DNA from: DASZMJ01 sp035551935
Lineage (GTDB): Bacteria > Planctomycetota > Planctomycetia > Isosphaerales > Isosphaeraceae
DNA: 32,685 nt
Direction: 5' to 3'
NCBI GenBank assembly: GCA_035551935.1
Contig: DASZMJ010000374.1
Coordinates: 1 to 32,685, forward strand
Shown here: positions 31,997-32,685 of the stretch, one piece after another
Layout of the letters: each line of letters opens with the position of its first letter
Numbering within the stretch: position 1 is the first letter of the stretch
The notes under the pieces: model-generated
Database searches by the model: none
Told to the model about the DNA's origin: nothing
What the model saw: the letters and a program-made list of their open reading frames with translations, nothing else
Translations under genes and position numbers: made by a program

Positions 31997-32685
31997 TCAA
32001 TCGCCGACCTCGACGGTCACGGCCATGACGACGGGGACGACGTCGTCGGGGCCCTTGACGAACTCGATGGACTCGATGGGCGTCTTGCGATCGGGCTGGA
32101 TCGAGAGGGAGCGGACCTGCTGGCCGCGGAGGCGGAAGGCGAGCTTGGAGCCGGGGACGTCGACGACGCGGATGTAGTCCGCGATCTCGACGCCGTTCTT
32201 CAGGGGGTGGTCCTCGACCTTGCCGTCGGCGTAGTGGAGGCGGACGATCAAGGAGACCGTCCCCTTCTCGCCGTACGGGAAGGCCCAGCCGCCGACGCCG
32301 CCGAGGATGTGGATCGCGCGGGCGGGGGCGTTGCAGGGGAGGCTGACGGCGCGGGGCATCCGCCGCGTGATCGGCCCCTCGGGCCCGCGCAGCTCGATCG
32401 CGTTGGGGACGCGGTCGCCGCGGGGGTCGACGAGCTGGAACGGCACGCCGTCGACGACCTTCGGCGACCAGTCGGCGAAGACCAGGCGCTCCAGGTCGGC
32501 ATTCTCGTTGGTGAACATGCCCTTGGTGCTGACGACTGTGGCCGCCTTGCGGAGGTCGAGGGGGAGGTACTTGCCGCGGGCGGTGAGGAAGGCGAGCAGG
32601 TCGGCCAGCGCCTCCGTCGGGACCTGCTTCTCGAAGCCGTCGGGCATCAGCGACTTCTTCGACGCCATCAGCTCGTCGATCTCGG
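31997..32685 (-). CDS. C-terminal part of a large cytochrome c-type (PVC heme-binding-like) protein
   Basis: Only the last ~229 codons are inside the window; the gene begins beyond 32685. The first visible residues (EIDELMASKKSLMPDGFEKQ, then ADLLAFLTARGKYLPLDL) match the end of a cytochrome c domain, where the Met of LMPDGFE is the distal heme ligand in relatives. The heme-binding CxxCH would lie outside the window. A beta-rich C-terminal domain (about 180 residues) follows with WSPKVVDGVPFQLVDPRGDR, HILGGVGGWAFPYGEKGT and VSLIVRLHYADGKVEDHPLK, similar to NPCBM/galactose-binding modules attached to planctomycete cytochrome-type proteins. It is probably periplasmic and linked to polysaccharide or redox chemistry; that is inference. 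Confidence 0.75.
   Translation of the reverse strand, partial: EIDELMASKKSLMPDGFEKQVPTEALADLLAFLTARGKYLPLDLRKAATVVSTKGMFTNENADLERLVFADWSPKVVDGVPFQLVDPRGDRVPNAIELRGPEGPITRRMPRAVSLPCNAPARAIHILGGVGGWAFPYGEKGTVSLIVRLHYADGKVEDHPLKNGVEIADYIRVVDVPGSKLAFRLRGQQVRSLSIQPDRKTPIESIEFVKGPDDVVPVVMAVTVEVGD

Overview
The window is about 70% G+C with long, well-spaced genes. It carries several hallmarks of a planctomycete: a DUF1559 pseudopilin-like protein, an exported dockerin protein with an N-terminal LEPR-xLL-type motif (PLESRSLL), a Ser/Thr kinase with TPRs, a cytochrome c/carbohydrate-binding-like C-terminus ending the window, and a NEAT/RTNP-type intergenic repeat cluster. Isosphaeraceae (Singulisphaera/Paludisphaera-like) is my best guess. 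That placement is inference from gene families only.

Layout. 1-2.2 kb: 3' end of a GH13 neopullulanase-like amylase, a zinc-ribbon SAM methyltransferase, and a decayed second copy of the amylase 3' end. 2.2-3.7 kb: a MarR regulator divergent from a second methyltransferase gene, with a perfect palindromic operator between them; this methyltransferase is split by a 123-bp MITE-like element with 13-bp inverted ends and a 10-bp target duplication. 3.7-5.4 kb: rhamnulokinase and a long hairpin. 5.4-5.76 kb: a tRNA(CAU), probably tRNA-Ile, interrupted after anticodon base 36 by a 270-nt group I intron. 5.8-10.2 kb: two polytopic GT-C-like membrane proteins and the dockerin protein. 10.2-12.3 kb: metF and queG, on the minus strand. 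12.5-16.3 kb: a hybrid histidine kinase and a GT4 glycosyltransferase, convergent. 16.5-18.9 kb: comM-like ATPase and a DUF4396 membrane protein, then tRNA-Cys. 19.1-20.5 kb: a CrcB fluoride channel fused to a DUF190 (PII-like) domain, a second DUF190 protein, and csrA. 20.8-22.6 kb: ArsR regulator, BON protein, sugar phosphate isomerase-like protein. 22.7-25.6 kb: an iron-uptake operon (cupredoxin-FTR1 fusion permease plus P19/Tp34-like periplasmic protein) behind a near-consensus promoter and a perfect 17-bp Fur-like palindrome. 25.7-26.3 kb: non-coding repeat cluster. 26.6-29.2 kb: sigma-54 activator followed by a DUF1559 gene with a candidate -24/-12 promoter. 29.2-32.7 kb: Ser/Thr kinase, GNAT acetyltransferase, and the C-terminal part of a large cytochrome-type protein.

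The most notable items are the tRNA group I intron; the MITE disrupting a MarR-controlled methyltransferase; three genes (queG, the hybrid kinase, the GT4 gene) whose last codons and stops are supplied by one family of intergenic hairpin repeats, so that all end in -SAE; the cupredoxin-FTR1 fusion; and the CrcB-DUF190 fusion. I saw no CRISPR array, phage or full-length IS transposase.
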